Source: Emydura subglobosa | Taxonomy: Eukaryota > Chordata > Testudines > Chelidae | Length of the DNA stretch: 64,000 bases | NCBI GenBank assembly: GCA_007922225.1 | Contig: ML680053.1 | Coordinates: forward strand, 22,194,379 to 22,258,378 | Reading direction: 5' to 3' | Shown: piece after piece, positions 33,733-44,715 of the stretch | How the letters are laid out: each line of letters begins with the position of its first letter | Position numbering within the stretch: the first letter of the stretch is position 1 | Position numbers and translations under genes: made by a program | Notes under the pieces: model-generated | Database searches by the model: none | What the model saw: the letters and a program-made list of their open reading frames with translations, nothing else | Told to the model about the DNA's origin: nothing

Positions 33733-34701
33733 CCCCTTTCAGCTGACTAAATAGGGGAGGGCCACTCAGACCTTGCTTATACATGCTTTAAACTTTGGGG
33801 GAAAAATTAAACCCAGTTCATGTGGAAAGATACAATGTATTATACTGTAAATGGAGCTATCTACTTTTGCTGACTGTATTAAAGTTCTATGTCTTCCACT
33901 GTGTGTGTGTCCTTGGGTATTTTCCAATTTTCAATTCCACACAGTATATGAATCTCTATTATTAAGTGATTGCTGCTTTCAGGTTGTTGGGTTTTTTTTA
34001 AAATTATAAATGTTATTATACTAAATTAACATTTTAACGCCCTGTTTTACAAATCTCCTGTTTTTACAGCACTGTGAAAATATCTGAAAATGTGTCCAGC
34101 TGCATTTATTTCAAAGCTCTTTTTTTTGCATCTCAGATGTCTTTCATATGGGTTGTGTATATAATTTCCGTAATACAAACGAAAGCACAACATTATTATG
34201 TTTTCATAAGTATGATTTGCAAGAGGTAAACCAAGATTAAAGGGTTTTGAAACTTTTATAATATCTTAAAATCCAGCTATGGGGAAAAAAAGCTTCTAAG
34301 GTAAAAGGGTTCTGCAGAATAAGAGTGATATTTACAAATAAGACTTTCATGTAACAAGTCAACTATTGGTGAGATAAGAAATAAATTATATAGTTGCCTT
34401 AAAATGTTGCTTCTTGCATCAAGACTGCTTAATAACAATATTTAAATGAGATGCCATTAATACTGTTGTCAGCAAGAACCCATTGTTACAAGGCATTGAT
34501 TATCTCCTCCAGGATGCTCAGTACAACTGGTCAGGAACTTTTAACAAAACATTTTTAATAAAAAAAATACTGAATTCTCAAAACCAGAACTTTTCATGTG
34601 AACATATCATTGTCGATGAAACTTTTGTTGAGAATGCTTCTGAGGTCCAAGATGGAATTGCTGGTCAAAATGAAAGTGAGAGACTCACCCAGAATAGCCA
34701 A
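33733..34701. other. Non-coding stretch, no feature recognised
   Basis: AT-rich with a GTGTGTGTGT tract near 33901. No coding motif or transposon end was identified. Confidence 0.45.
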
Positions 34702-34815
34702 TAGCCTAGTGGTCAGGGCATTCCCTGGGAGACCCAAATTCAAGGCCTTGTTCCAAACCAGGTGGGACAGGAACTCAAACTGGTGTCTCTCACATCCCAG
34801 ATGAGTGCCCTGACC
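34702..34815. mobile_element. Fold-back element with tRNA-like arms, copy A
   Basis: The left arm reads TAGCCTAGTGGTCAGGGCAT and later AAATTCAAGGCC, the A-box and B-box style of a tRNA-derived SINE head. The right arm is the reverse complement of the same unit (GAACTCAAACTGG ... GAGTGCCCTGACC). The two heads face each other across about 20 bp. Copies B (35594) and C (61525) have the same architecture. Confidence 0.6.
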
Positions 34816-35134
34816 TTGGGGCTGTTGACTACTCTAGAGTGGCTTGTTTTCTGGTTTTGACCAGAAATTTCATCCTGGAACTGAGAAACTTCCATACAAG
34901 TTTCACCAAAATCCAGAGAGAGGTTCTCTAATGCAGTGGTTCAGGACTCTGATTTGTCTTGTGTACATCAAGTTTCAGCTAACTTAAAAACTACTTGCTT
35001 ACAAAAATATGTGTCACAACACACGAATACTGAAAATGTACTTACTTTCTCATTTTCACCATATAACTATAAAATAAATACATTGGAATATGAATATTGT
35101 ACTTCCATGTCAGTGTGATACTTGAGCCTGTTTT

Positions 35135-35440
35135 TCACTTGTGAGTCTTGTCTGAAGCCGGAGCCCCAGGTAATGGGGCTTGAGCCTGAGCCTGACTGCC
35201 CAGACCTGAAGCATGTAACTTAGCTTTGCAAGGCCTCCTGTGGTGTGGGGCCCTGGGTAACTGACCTACTTGCAACCCTAATGCCGGCCCTGCACTTGTG
35301 GCCCCCTTAAACCCATCCTGCAACTGTTCTGAGGGCCACAACTCCCAGGTTGAGAAACACTGATCTAGATGAGTTGATGTACCTCCTGGGAGACCTCTGT
35401 TTACCGCAGAGGTATGCATACCCCTGGTTGAGAACCACAG
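35135..35440. repeat. GC-rich unclassified repeat-like block
   Basis: Markedly GC-richer than the flanks, with two similar phrases in the same direction: AGGTTGAGAAACACTGATCT at 35348 and TGGTTGAGAACCACAGATTC at 35427. It probably belongs to a turtle-type interspersed repeat. The minus-strand open frame across it has no domains. Confidence 0.3.
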
Positions 35441-35593
35441 ATTCAGACCAGAAGCTGGGTGTCCCACATCCCAGGTGAGTGACACAGTAGCTGGGTTATA
35501 AAGTCAGTTTCTCTCTCTGATCCAATAAATATATAATTTATGCAAAGTGGAATGGCTCCAGCAGGACACACTGACAGCAAGACATTGGCTCTA

Positions 35594-35720
35594 ATACCCT
35601 GTGGTTAGAGCACTTAGCTGAGGTGTAAGAAAACAGATTCAAGTTTTTGCCCCTAAGCAGGCAGATCAGGGACTTGAACTGGGTCTCCCACTTCACCAGT
35701 GAGCGTCCTGACCAACTGGC
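35594..35720. mobile_element. Fold-back element with tRNA-like arms, copy B
   Basis: Left arm CCTGTGGTTAGAGCACTTAG and CAGATTCAAG; right arm GGGACTTGAACTGGGTCTCC and AGTGAGCGTCCTGACCAAC, which is the left arm inverted. A lone right-arm-like piece (GGGTGTCCCACATCCCAGG) also sits at 35457. Confidence 0.6.
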
Positions 35721-37874
35721 TTTTGCGTGTGTATGTGTGATGAAAATTTGATTTCGTTCTGCATCAGAATGGAAAATAATTGTCAAAACTGATTTTTTTT
35801 ATATCACAAAGCAGTATAATTTTTTTTCCTGCCAGCCCAAATGCCAAGTGTTCTCAAGTCCTGTATTTATATTATACAGAACTCTCCACACTTTCCATGG
35901 CAGTCAGTTGGAGTTGTGTATTTGGCAGTCTCACAGGATTAGCCATTTAAAGGACAAATTTTTGAGTCAAGTTCCATTTTTCAGTCCTGTGATGAGCTAA
36001 GTCCCCGCCATTCCCTTTGATTTCAGCAGGAGTTGAGGATGTCACAGAAAGTGCTCAGCACTTTGCAGTATACTGGAAACTAAGAAACTAAACCTACACC
36101 GGAGGAGTAGGTGCTATTGGAAACTCCAGATAAAGATCAATGAGGGTGAAATTCTACTGTCAAGGAGGTGTTTGTGCTCATCTGCTGATGGCTAGTGAAT
36201 ATTGTGCAAGCAGGGTAGCACATAATCATTACCAAATACCTCACTTTGTGGAAATAAGTATATGTCTGTTGAATGGATCCTGCTGTGGCAACAGTGTTCT
36301 TCAGAAATGCACAGTGTTCAACTTGAAGCTGGAGTCAGACAAGGGAGAAAAATAAGCATGCATTGTGCAAAAGTCATTCTGGTTTCCAAACACAGAGTGA
36401 CTCCCAGTTATTTCATTATCTGAAATTATAATGGTCATATTTCTTACGGGGCCTTCTGCTGAGCCTCTGCATAAAGCTAAATTTCACCCATTAAACCGAG
36501 TGAGGCTATTTCAGCTTTATTATCAGTGTCAGAGCAGTGATTTATGCCGCTGAGATTGTGGACAGATGGGCTCCCATTCATATTGGGTGTAATTGTCTTT
36601 AAAAACGGATTCTGAATGGTGTAAAACCAGTATGATTTCATTTTAAATGAACCTCTTATCCCCTACTTTAGCTTTATTAGGAGAGGATAATTACTCTACC
36701 AGTCTTGTGCAGGACATATTAATTGAGCAATTATTAGCTGCTAGGATTACGATCTCTGCAGACTGGAAAAAGCCTAATTTTCTCTCACTAAACAGATGAC
36801 TTACAAACAAGTGGGGAAGTCTTAGCCCTGGAAAAAATTACTATCCCTAAGAATGATTCATACAACAGATATCTGAACACATGGCTATTTTTATCATTTA
36901 TGCTGAAGCTAGGAGTATATTAATAAAGGCAACATTTCTTGATAGCTCTTCTCCATACACTCCCAATTGATTTGTATGATGTACACAGTAAACTGTAGGC
37001 TAAGTCCAAATGTGACCCATATGACCTTTTCGTTACCATGATCTCCTGTAATCTCAGTTTTGTCTCTTTGAACTCAGGTTCTTTTTAACAGATGAATATC
37101 AAGGTATAGAAATTTTAGGTTCTTGATCAGCTGATGCTTTTTAAGGGTCTGAAATTTTCCAGTTTTATACCTATACAAATCACATTGGCTTCAGTGTGGT
37201 TACTCCTGATGTACATCAAGGCAAGTGAAAGCAGAATTAGACCTTTAAAGGCTGATAAAAAATAATACAAAATTTGCCCCAGTCTTGCAAATATTTCTGG
37301 GCAGATGCATCCCGGTCTCTGTGTGAGGTGCAGCTTCCAAGAATGGGACCTGAGTCAGTTCTTGTTTCATGGATTCAGTGAATAAGCAGCCAGGCAGAGT
37401 CTTTTACTCACAATAAGTAGCACTGTCTCTCCACAAATGGGTCCCTCTGTCTTCAGTGGAACTTTCATAACTGCAATGTGCTACTCACCAGGAGTAAGGA
37501 AGTTGTAATTTGGGCCACACTCGGTAAGAGACCATACATGTAAAAAATGTAAGTGACTAAATTAAATCGAGTCATTTTGATTTTTAAGATCAGTTGATAA
37601 AAATATGGGGCCTATTTCTCCACTGCTTTGCAGTTCGTATAGTCATTTATACCTGTGAAAAGTGTGATCAAATTAGATTAGCATTAACATTTTATATCCA
37701 GGCTTCATTAAATACAATGCCCTTTATTGGACTTTATTAAGTGATTTGTTCGATCATATTCAGTAGGAGTCGAATTTTACTGACAGAGAAGAAAAAGAAG
37801 TCAGGGATCCATTTTGCCCTGTTGAAGTCAATGGCAAAATGCCCAGTATGCTATGCTCTGAGCAAATCAAGAAG

Positions 37875-37985
37875 ATTGTAAGCTCCATTGGCCAGGAACT
37901 GTCCTTTTGTTCTGTATGTACAGTTCCTAGCAAAATGGATTGTCCGAACTGTAACTTGGATCCCTAGACACTACCACAAAACAAC
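37875..37985 (-). repeat. Ancient interspersed repeat, inverted copy
   Basis: GATTGTAAGCTCCATTGGCC, TTTGTTCTGTATGTACAG and TCCTAGCAAAATGG are the inverted blocks seen at 4320, 8860 and 9725. It ends with CTAGACACTACC. Confidence 0.5.
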
Positions 37986-39153
37986 AAACCAACTAGCCAA
38001 CCAACAACAGCAGTTCTTTAAGAATCTTTTTGCAGGCCTTCCTGTCTTTTCTACACTTCTTCCTTTCCTTCTGCAGTCTTCAAGCCCACCTAACTCAGTG
38101 GGGAAGAAATTTGGAACTCCTCTCACTGTAATCCAAGTGTAAGTCTGTGCCGGTCTCCTCTTATTAGTGATCAACAATGACAAACAAGGGTCCTTCATGC
38201 TGTGAGTGTATAAGCTTTTTTAGCTTGCTATGCTGTTCATTTTCACTCCAGCAACATTGCTCTCAACCCTAGTATCACCGAGTCATTTGGGGGTATTCTC
38301 TCAGATGTGGTGATTTATCCAAAAATCCTCTTGCACCTGAATGAGATATTGCTCATTCAGTCATATTTTCCTCCCATGTGGATTCAATGTGAAGAGAGCC
38401 CCAGGCACAAGTTGCAGAGACAGGCAAGTATAAATTGTTTTCTACCTGCTTACACTGGGTCCTTACTCTTTCCTTCCTCATGCAAAACTCCCATTGATTT
38501 CAATGAGAGCTTTGTCTGAGAATGGAATGCAAGATTTGAACTTCTGAGTACAAGTGAATGTTATTTCAATATCTATGGCATTCAAACTCAAAAGGAGCAT
38601 GAAGGTTTCCTCCCCTAGTAATTTGCTAGAGCAGCAGTTGATAGTTTGGATAGGATGATGTTTCTCTACATAAATCTTTAGTAAATATTGCTTTGTTTTT
38701 ATCAAACATAATGACCTGTACCAGCTGCTAATCAGACTGCAAAAATACTAGTGAAAATACTACAACTTCCATGGGAAGAAGTACTAAATATGATTAACTA
38801 TTAAAAAAAAAAAAACTAGTACAAAAGGCCACGACATTGACTGATGCTGGATAAGACAAGCAAGTAAATGACATAACATTTTCTTAACGCTGCCTTTGAA
38901 GACGCTAAACTACTGTGTTGCTACGTAAATAAAATATGATTGAGCCTGAAGCTGTGAAGTATAGTTGATTACATTATTTTCTAAGACAAGCCATGCTAAT
39001 TTGTACTAATGTTTGCACTTCCATTTGTATGTATTATTCTAGTCTGAGTTTTAGTAAATGCAAAGTTATAATTCGGTGCTAAATCAAATCAAATAGTGAT
39101 AGTGCACTTGGCCTGTACAAAAGTATGATTCTAAGATACTGGTGGTTTTAACT

Positions 39154-39172
39154 AATATATATATATATATAA
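39154..39172. repeat. AT dinucleotide microsatellite
   Basis: About nine uninterrupted AT units after TTAACTAAT. Confidence 0.9.
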
Positions 39173-41018
39173 TAGGGGTGATTCTTAAATAATAAGAAAC
39201 ATATAGCCAAGGCCAGTCTATATATAGAAAGCAAGTAATGTTGACTAGTACCACACCTTTCTGTTCTTCTGTTAAAAGGGGGTGATGGGTGTGAGGAAAG
39301 GGATGGATACTAGACATACTAAAGCAAAATACAGGGTTTTAGCCAGTGATACCATCATTCAGCAGTTACATTAGTGGGTATAAGTGTGTTGATTTCTCCC
39401 TAATCCATATATTGCCTGGTTGTGGCTATGGTTGGGTAATGGTGGTAAAATTAGAGTGCAGCTATGCTCAGAAAAGGGAGGCACGGAGAAACAACTGTTT
39501 GGAGCTTGTCTGCCTTGGAAAACATTACTGGCGCTGAGCACAATCTGAGCAATGGAGTTAGGTGACATAGTTCTGATCGTGACTTTGTTTTCAGTGTAGA
39601 CCAGGTCAAATTATATTAATTAATCATTATTAAATCCTGTTGTAACTGTAATGGAGGCAGTAACTTGGTATCTAGCTTTCTTTTTTGGGGGCTGAAGGGG
39701 GACTCAGACCTGGATGTCCAAGTAGGCAAAGAAAAGTTCCAGAAAACTGTCTAGTCAATTCGTTTGAAGAAAAAAAACACCCAGCCTCTAATCTCTGAGG
39801 CATATCACTGCTAGATAAATGGGAAATAAAGCATTTTAGAAAAAAATAACCAAACAAGAAACAATAACCAATAAGGGTTGAGACTATCTAAGAAAGGATT
39901 AGTGTTTTCTGTCTCTGCTAGTTCTTATTTTTGTTCTTTTCATTCACACAGATACACCTCATGGCATCTGATGTTTTCCCGGTGATTTCTGTAAACATAA
40001 AGTGCCGCTCGCAGAATTGTAAACCACAACTCATTTGTTCAGTTTTTTCCCCTCTGCACGTTAAAGATTTAAATGAAAACAGAAAAGTAACCCTTTCTTT
40101 TGGCAAAGACTGCACCAGCTCCAGACGTATAGTAGTAAATTCCACACAGTATTTATGACTTATTTGAGATCTAGCCTCATGTTTCTCATCAGAAGGCATA
40201 GTGGAGTTACCATCCAAAACTGGACACTTGAATAATCATTTAGTTACCAAGAACAACAGGTCAGCCAAGTGGTAATTAGCTGTAGAACAATTTATTTTTA
40301 GGAGACTAAATGTCAGCTACATCAGATTGTTAAATGCCTCCAATTACACTTACAGCAAGTTTTTAAATGGAAAAAATGTTTTATGAGAATGTGTGTCTGT
40401 TCTAACTTTATAGGACCTTATTCAGTGCAACATAATCCTGTTTTGGGACAGACACATAATTCATATTTTGGCACCAAAAACAATGTTTCTGATCTTACAC
40501 TTTCCTATTTCCTCCCCAATTTGGGTGGATCTGCCTCTTTTCAGTTGTCATATAAAATACATCAGGAATGCAGATTACACGAGGGAGATTAAATTTAGCA
40601 TATTTCAGCAGATTCTCCAGTTTCTGCCTGAACTCCCAAATAATATTACTAAGGTGAGGCTCTCTGAAGAAGATAAATTGAGGACAAAATATAATGGGCC
40701 AGATTTTCAACCCATATAAATATGCTTAGATTTGCTGAAATAGTTCGAAGTATTTTGATGTATGCTGAGGATCTAGCCCAGTAAATTCAAAGTCTTTGCT
40801 TTCTGCTATCTGGGCCTTATTGTCTAGGTGATCTGCAAACACATAGACAAAGTTCCTGGCCTGATGAGATTATAGACTGAAATGAAAATAATTGTAATGT
40901 ACATTTGTTCTTTCTCCACATCTCTTAACAAATCACATCTGCAATTACTTTAGAGTCCATAACGGTAACAAAATATTGATATAATTACAAATAGATGTTA
41001 TTTATGTTTCATGTACCA

Positions 41019-41163
41019 TGTGCTGAGTAAATAATATGAGAGGACTCCATGCTTATAAAATAAACTGGCTCTTTATTAAGATAACCATTTACTGAGATCC
41101 TGCAACTGCAGCTGGCTTTCAAGTACTGTTCACACAGGCTAACATCCTGGTGACATCTTCACA
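41019..41163 (-). repeat. Short LTR remnant of the Ty3/Gypsy element
   Basis: Read on the minus strand, it starts TGTGAAGATGTCACC at 41163, directly after a purine tract GAGGGAAAAG (plus 41164-41173). AATAAA is at plus 41072-41077. The left end (TGTGCTGAG on plus) is a guess. The orientation and purine tract fit the 3' LTR of the element to the right. Confidence 0.45.
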
Positions 41164-41667
41164 CTTTTCCCTCATGCAACCCGTGTTCCATCATTCAGCT
41201 TCCAAAGAGGTTGCTACATCATTCTTTTTAACGTCTTCTCTCATTTTTCTGTCGTGTCTTTTGGGCAATCCTTTACTGACAGGCTGGGTCCAGAGGTCAC
41301 CAGTGCATAGGCCACCACAGGGACATGGCCTCTACTGTAATTCCATGGAGACCTCTTTTAAACCTCATAATGCTTCAAGTATGCTGGTATTCAAGCCAGT
41401 CTTCCTTCCACTGCTTGTTTGTGTTATTACTGTTGGTGGGGACTTACTTTTGTTGCTATCTTCATTCTTTTGGTTGGTGTCTTGTTGGTCTTCTGTGTTG
41501 CTCATACCCTTGTTTCTTCTGAGTCTTCTATATCAGAGCCACTGATGGCAGAGGCACTTTCTGTGTCTTCCTGGTCCTGTCCATGCCCTGTCTGTCCAAG
41601 TGTGCTAGCTATTCATCTGTCACTATTCTGTAGCTGTTTTCGATTTCATCTTCGTTGATGTACTCTC

Positions 41668-42155
41668 TCATATAAGAGCAGCCCTACTGGGTCAAACCAA
41701 TGGTCCATCTACCTCAGTATCCTGTCTTCTGACAGTGGCCAGGTGCTTCAGAGGAAACGAACAGAATGGGGCAATTATCGAATGATTCATCCCTCGTCGT
41801 TCAGGCCCAGCTTCAGGCAGTCAGAGGTTTAGGGACATACAGAGAATGAGGTTGTGTCCCTGACCATCTTGGCTAATAGCCATTGATGGACCTATCCTCC
41901 ATGAATGTACCTAATTCCTTTTTTGAATCCAGATATACTCTTGGCCTTCACAAGATGCCATGGCAATGAGTTCCACAGGTTAACTGTGTGTTGTGTGAAG
42001 AGGTACTTCCTTATGGTTTGTTTTAAGCCTGCTGCCTATTAATTTCATCGAGTGACCCCAGTGCATGTGTTATGCGAAGGGGTAAATAACACTCCCTTAT
42101 TCATTTTCTCCACAATATTCATGATTTTATAGGCCTTGCTCATATCCCCCCTTAT
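41668..42155 (-). mobile_element. CR1 LINE 3' fragment, minus orientation
   Basis: Starts with the inverted terminus (ATAAGAGCAGCCCTACTGGG, GTATCCTGTCTTCTGACAGT) and continues through CAAGATGCCATGGCAATGAG and ATTAATTTCATCGAGTGACC into the end of the coding region. It interrupts the Gypsy element and is therefore younger than it. Confidence 0.88.
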
Positions 42156-42560
42156 GACCTATGTCCCACTGCAGCTTAGACTATTAAACACACAAAGCAA
42201 TGGCAAAATGTACTTCATGTTGGACCTACACCTGCTCAACTGTGTGTAGTGGCCTCAGGTCCTCGGACTTTTTGTTTTACCAGGCTGTCTGCCTAGCTTG
42301 CAGTTCTTTCAACTTCTGTGTCCTGTTCATTGTTTCTCCAGTGGGCTGCTGCAGACTACCCCTCATGGGAAACAGAGTCTTGGTCACATCAGACCCTGTG
42401 CTCAGTTACCATTCTAGTCTCTGGAAGGGTGCATTGTGATGGTCCAACATTGCCATGCAGTATACTGTGGTCCACTGTCTCAGCATAGCTTGTCAGCTAT
42501 GCCATGCCTTGCAAAATGCACCTTCATTTTCTTAAACACAGTTCTTTCCTGAGTGTCTTC
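42156..42560 (-). pseudogene. Gypsy integrase core and C-terminal remnant
   Basis: Minus-strand frames give KVHFARHGIADKL (plus 42494-42530), then DSGPQYTAW, the region holding the second catalytic Asp of the DDE core. After further stops comes ELQARQTAW ... SEDLRPLHTVEQV, matching the C-terminal part of Gypsy integrases. The zinc-binding N-terminus is absent and stops interrupt every frame. It would insert the cDNA in an intact element. Confidence 0.7.
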
Positions 42561-42599
42561 CAGATAGTTCACCACCTAGGAGTTGTCACATCTTAGTAT

Positions 42600-43110
42600 C
42601 ATGTTCCTGGATTGCCTCTTCCTTGTTCTCTCCTTCTGCTGTAAGGCTAATGTCATCAGGTACAATCTTGATATCTAGGAGTCCCTCTAATGCCTGGTTA
42701 AGTTGTTTAAACCTGTGGGGCCAGGGTCATGCCCATAGGCATTGGTACCCAATAGCACCTGCCAAGAAGAGTGGCAAAGGTTATCAGGTAGATTGATTGC
42801 TTATTTAGCTCAGTATGCCAGAAACATTCTTAACATCACAAACAGTGAACGTTTTTGTGCTGGATGAATCAGATAATATGTCCTCAATAACTGGTAATAG
42901 GTAGTGACTTTGTTTCAGTCCTCTGATCAATAGCTTTGGGTCAATGCAGATGCTCTATTAAACTGAAGGTTTTCTCACCACTACCCAGCTACTGACCCTT
43001 CCTGTAATAAATTAAATCGCTGTAATGATGCCTCTTCTTTGCAGCTTTCCAGTTCCTTCTTCAGTGGCTCCACCCAGGTAATTGAACTGTGTGTTCTGGC
43101 AGTCTTATAG
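42600..43110 (-). pseudogene. Gypsy reverse transcriptase remnant
   Basis: Minus strand: RICIDPKLLIRGLKQSHY, then LPVIEDILSD, FTVCDVKN (motif A), STYLITFATLLGR and MPMGMTLAP (motif B). Motif C is KIVPDDISLTAEGENKEEA; intact relatives usually read ADD, here PDD. Motif C is followed almost at once by integrase sequence, so the connection domain and RNase H are deleted. Stops break the frame between blocks. Confidence 0.78.
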
Positions 43111-43249
43111 GCTGCTCATCTATTTCTGACTTCAGCTTGCCCTCTAGGTGTCTATCTCCTTGAAATATGTCCTTGTATTCTGTTCAAATGCTGGACACAG
43201 CCCATGGTGACTGTTCTCCTTTTTATCTCAAGTGGAGGACGTTCTGGTG

Positions 43250-43680
43250 TAGTACTGCTATCAAATCCAAGGCTTGCATTGCCTCGATACTCGGCAGTGG
43301 GAAGTAGTCTTTTGAGTCAACTACTATAACATTCATTTTATGGGTTTATTTTTGTGTTGCTTTTCTTGCTATATACACTGGATCATGATGCTTGTATTTT
43401 CGGTTGGTCTGTCTCTGGCCTGCTTCTGGGTTCTTTTAGCTTGAGCCTGTGTACCCATTTTGCACTTCTGCTGTTATTGTTTTGATCCTTTCCCTGGTCA
43501 TTTCAGCTGCTCTTGCTATTTTGGAAGCATTTCTCAAAGGTTTGATCAGTTTGTCTCAACTATCTCTCTCATAAGCTGAAATCACGTCTGACAAATGATC
43601 CTGTATTTTATTAGGTAATCTTTAATGTTTCCAAAGTTATATGGAGATGTCAGAGTTCTCAGCTCTGGAACAGAAATATC
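43250..43680 (-). pseudogene. Gypsy gag C-terminus and protease remnants
   Basis: The minus strand near 43480-43600 reads SKIARAAEMTRERIKTITAE, the conserved end of the gag capsid-linked region in vertebrate Gypsy elements. Near 43260-43340 the frame LPSIEAMQALDLIAVL resembles the end of the aspartic protease. The zinc knuckles and the protease active site are missing, which points to a deletion between the two. The gag part extends weakly to about 43990. Confidence 0.55.
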
Positions 43681-44299
43681 TGTTCCCTCTCCTGCATCTT
43701 GGTTTTGGGTAAAAACAGACAGGCAATACCTCTGAACAATCTCCTTTTGTCTGTGATGACAATATCATCAAACACTTTTATCAGCTCTTACAGTGTTTCA
43801 AGGATTATTCCTACTAATGGTGTCTGTCTCACTTCTGATTCTTTCTCCCAGTGAGATAGTAAACAAGCTTTAACTTCATTGTCTTATCTTTTTCTCTCAT
43901 GGTCAGCTCTGTACAGAGGCTCAAGTCTTGCTACCACTGCTTCCATCTTAGGCAAGGATTTTTCTCTAGAAATCCAACCTTGCTAGTGGGCCAAGTCCCT
44001 CCATGTTACCTGTGTGCTCTTCTAGGTGATACTTTCTTTTCCTTTGTTAACCACACTCTCTTTGGGTCCCACTCTGAGCACTGCATCCTCCTGCAACCTG
44101 TACAGTGAATATTTACATGATCCCATACCACTTTCCTACAGGATACATGCTTTACTTAGGGCACAGGAAGGACCTACTGTGGGAATAAATCGGGGTTGTG
44201 TAGTAACGGAGGCTGTTGTCTGTAGGATCTCTGCCTCATTATTTACAGAAGTTGGAAGATGTATAGTGAATAAGGCAGGGAGCTGCAGTAAGAAAAAGG

Positions 44300-44715
44300 A
44301 CAGTCTTATGGTTAAGACAGTTGAATGCCACGATGGAGTACTGGATTCTCTCCCTGTCTCTGCCACAGAGTGCCTATATGATGTTGGGCAAGTTACTTAA
44401 TGTACTTTTCAGAGGGAATCGGAATTGTGTATTCCTCATTTTCTGGGTGCCCAACTTGAGACTCTGGGAACTGATTTGTAGATTGCTGAGCACTCGCAAC
44501 AGCAAGTCATGTTCATAGGAATTTTGTTTGAACACAAAGTGCTATATAATGCTAAATACTCTGAAGAATTAGTTTCTAGTTGACTAAAATTGGGCACCCA
44601 AAATTAGTGGAAGCTTTTGAGCTTCATTTTTCTGTGCCTGAGTTTCTCATGTGTAAAATGGGGATAATGCCATCTCCTCACCACGGAGCGGTATTGAGAA
44701 AATAAATTCATTAAT
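44300..44715 (+). mobile_element. MIR/CORE-type SINE split by a palindromic insertion
   Basis: The tRNA-like head (CTTATGGTTAAGACAGTTGA) and core (ATGTTGGGCAAGTTACTTAA) lie at 44303-44402. The expected continuation (TGTGCCTGAGTTTCTCATG, TGTAAAATGGGGATAATGCC) resumes only at 44632. The roughly 200 bp between begin and end with inverted TGGGTGCCCAA and TTGGGCACCCA, so a palindromic repeat inserted into the SINE. Confidence 0.7.
44438..44610. repeat. Palindromic repeat inserted in the MIR-like SINE
   Basis: CTGGGTGCCCAACTTGAGAC on the left and AATTGGGCACCCAAAATTAG on the right are inverted copies. The centre is diverged. It has no coding sequence. Confidence 0.5.

Larger units (their letters stand above)
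35721..41018. other. Non-coding stretch, scattered repeat fragments only
   Basis: No gene recognised over about 5.3 kb. It contains pieces of the palindromic CCATTGACTTCAATGG-type repeat (near 36010, 37820 and 38490), an inverted ancient repeat (37875-37985, listed) and an AT dinucleotide run (39155). Numerous short open frames on both strands lack domains. Confidence 0.45.
41019..43990 (-). mobile_element. Degraded Ty3/Gypsy LTR retrotransposon
   Basis: Minus-strand order from right to left: gag end, protease end, reverse transcriptase, integrase, an unplaced tail, purine tract and short LTR, matching Gypsy order. It is riddled with stops and frameshifts. It also has an internal deletion from the end of the RT palm to the integrase core, so RNase H and the integrase zinc domain are missing. 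A CR1 sits inside at 41668-42155. No 5' LTR was found beyond about 43990. Confidence 0.75.

Noticed and set aside
41150..41658. Plus-strand open frames with hydrophobic, membrane-like stretches
   Set aside because: They lie antisense to the Gypsy relic and its LTR. The hydrophobic look comes from reading T-rich antisense DNA.
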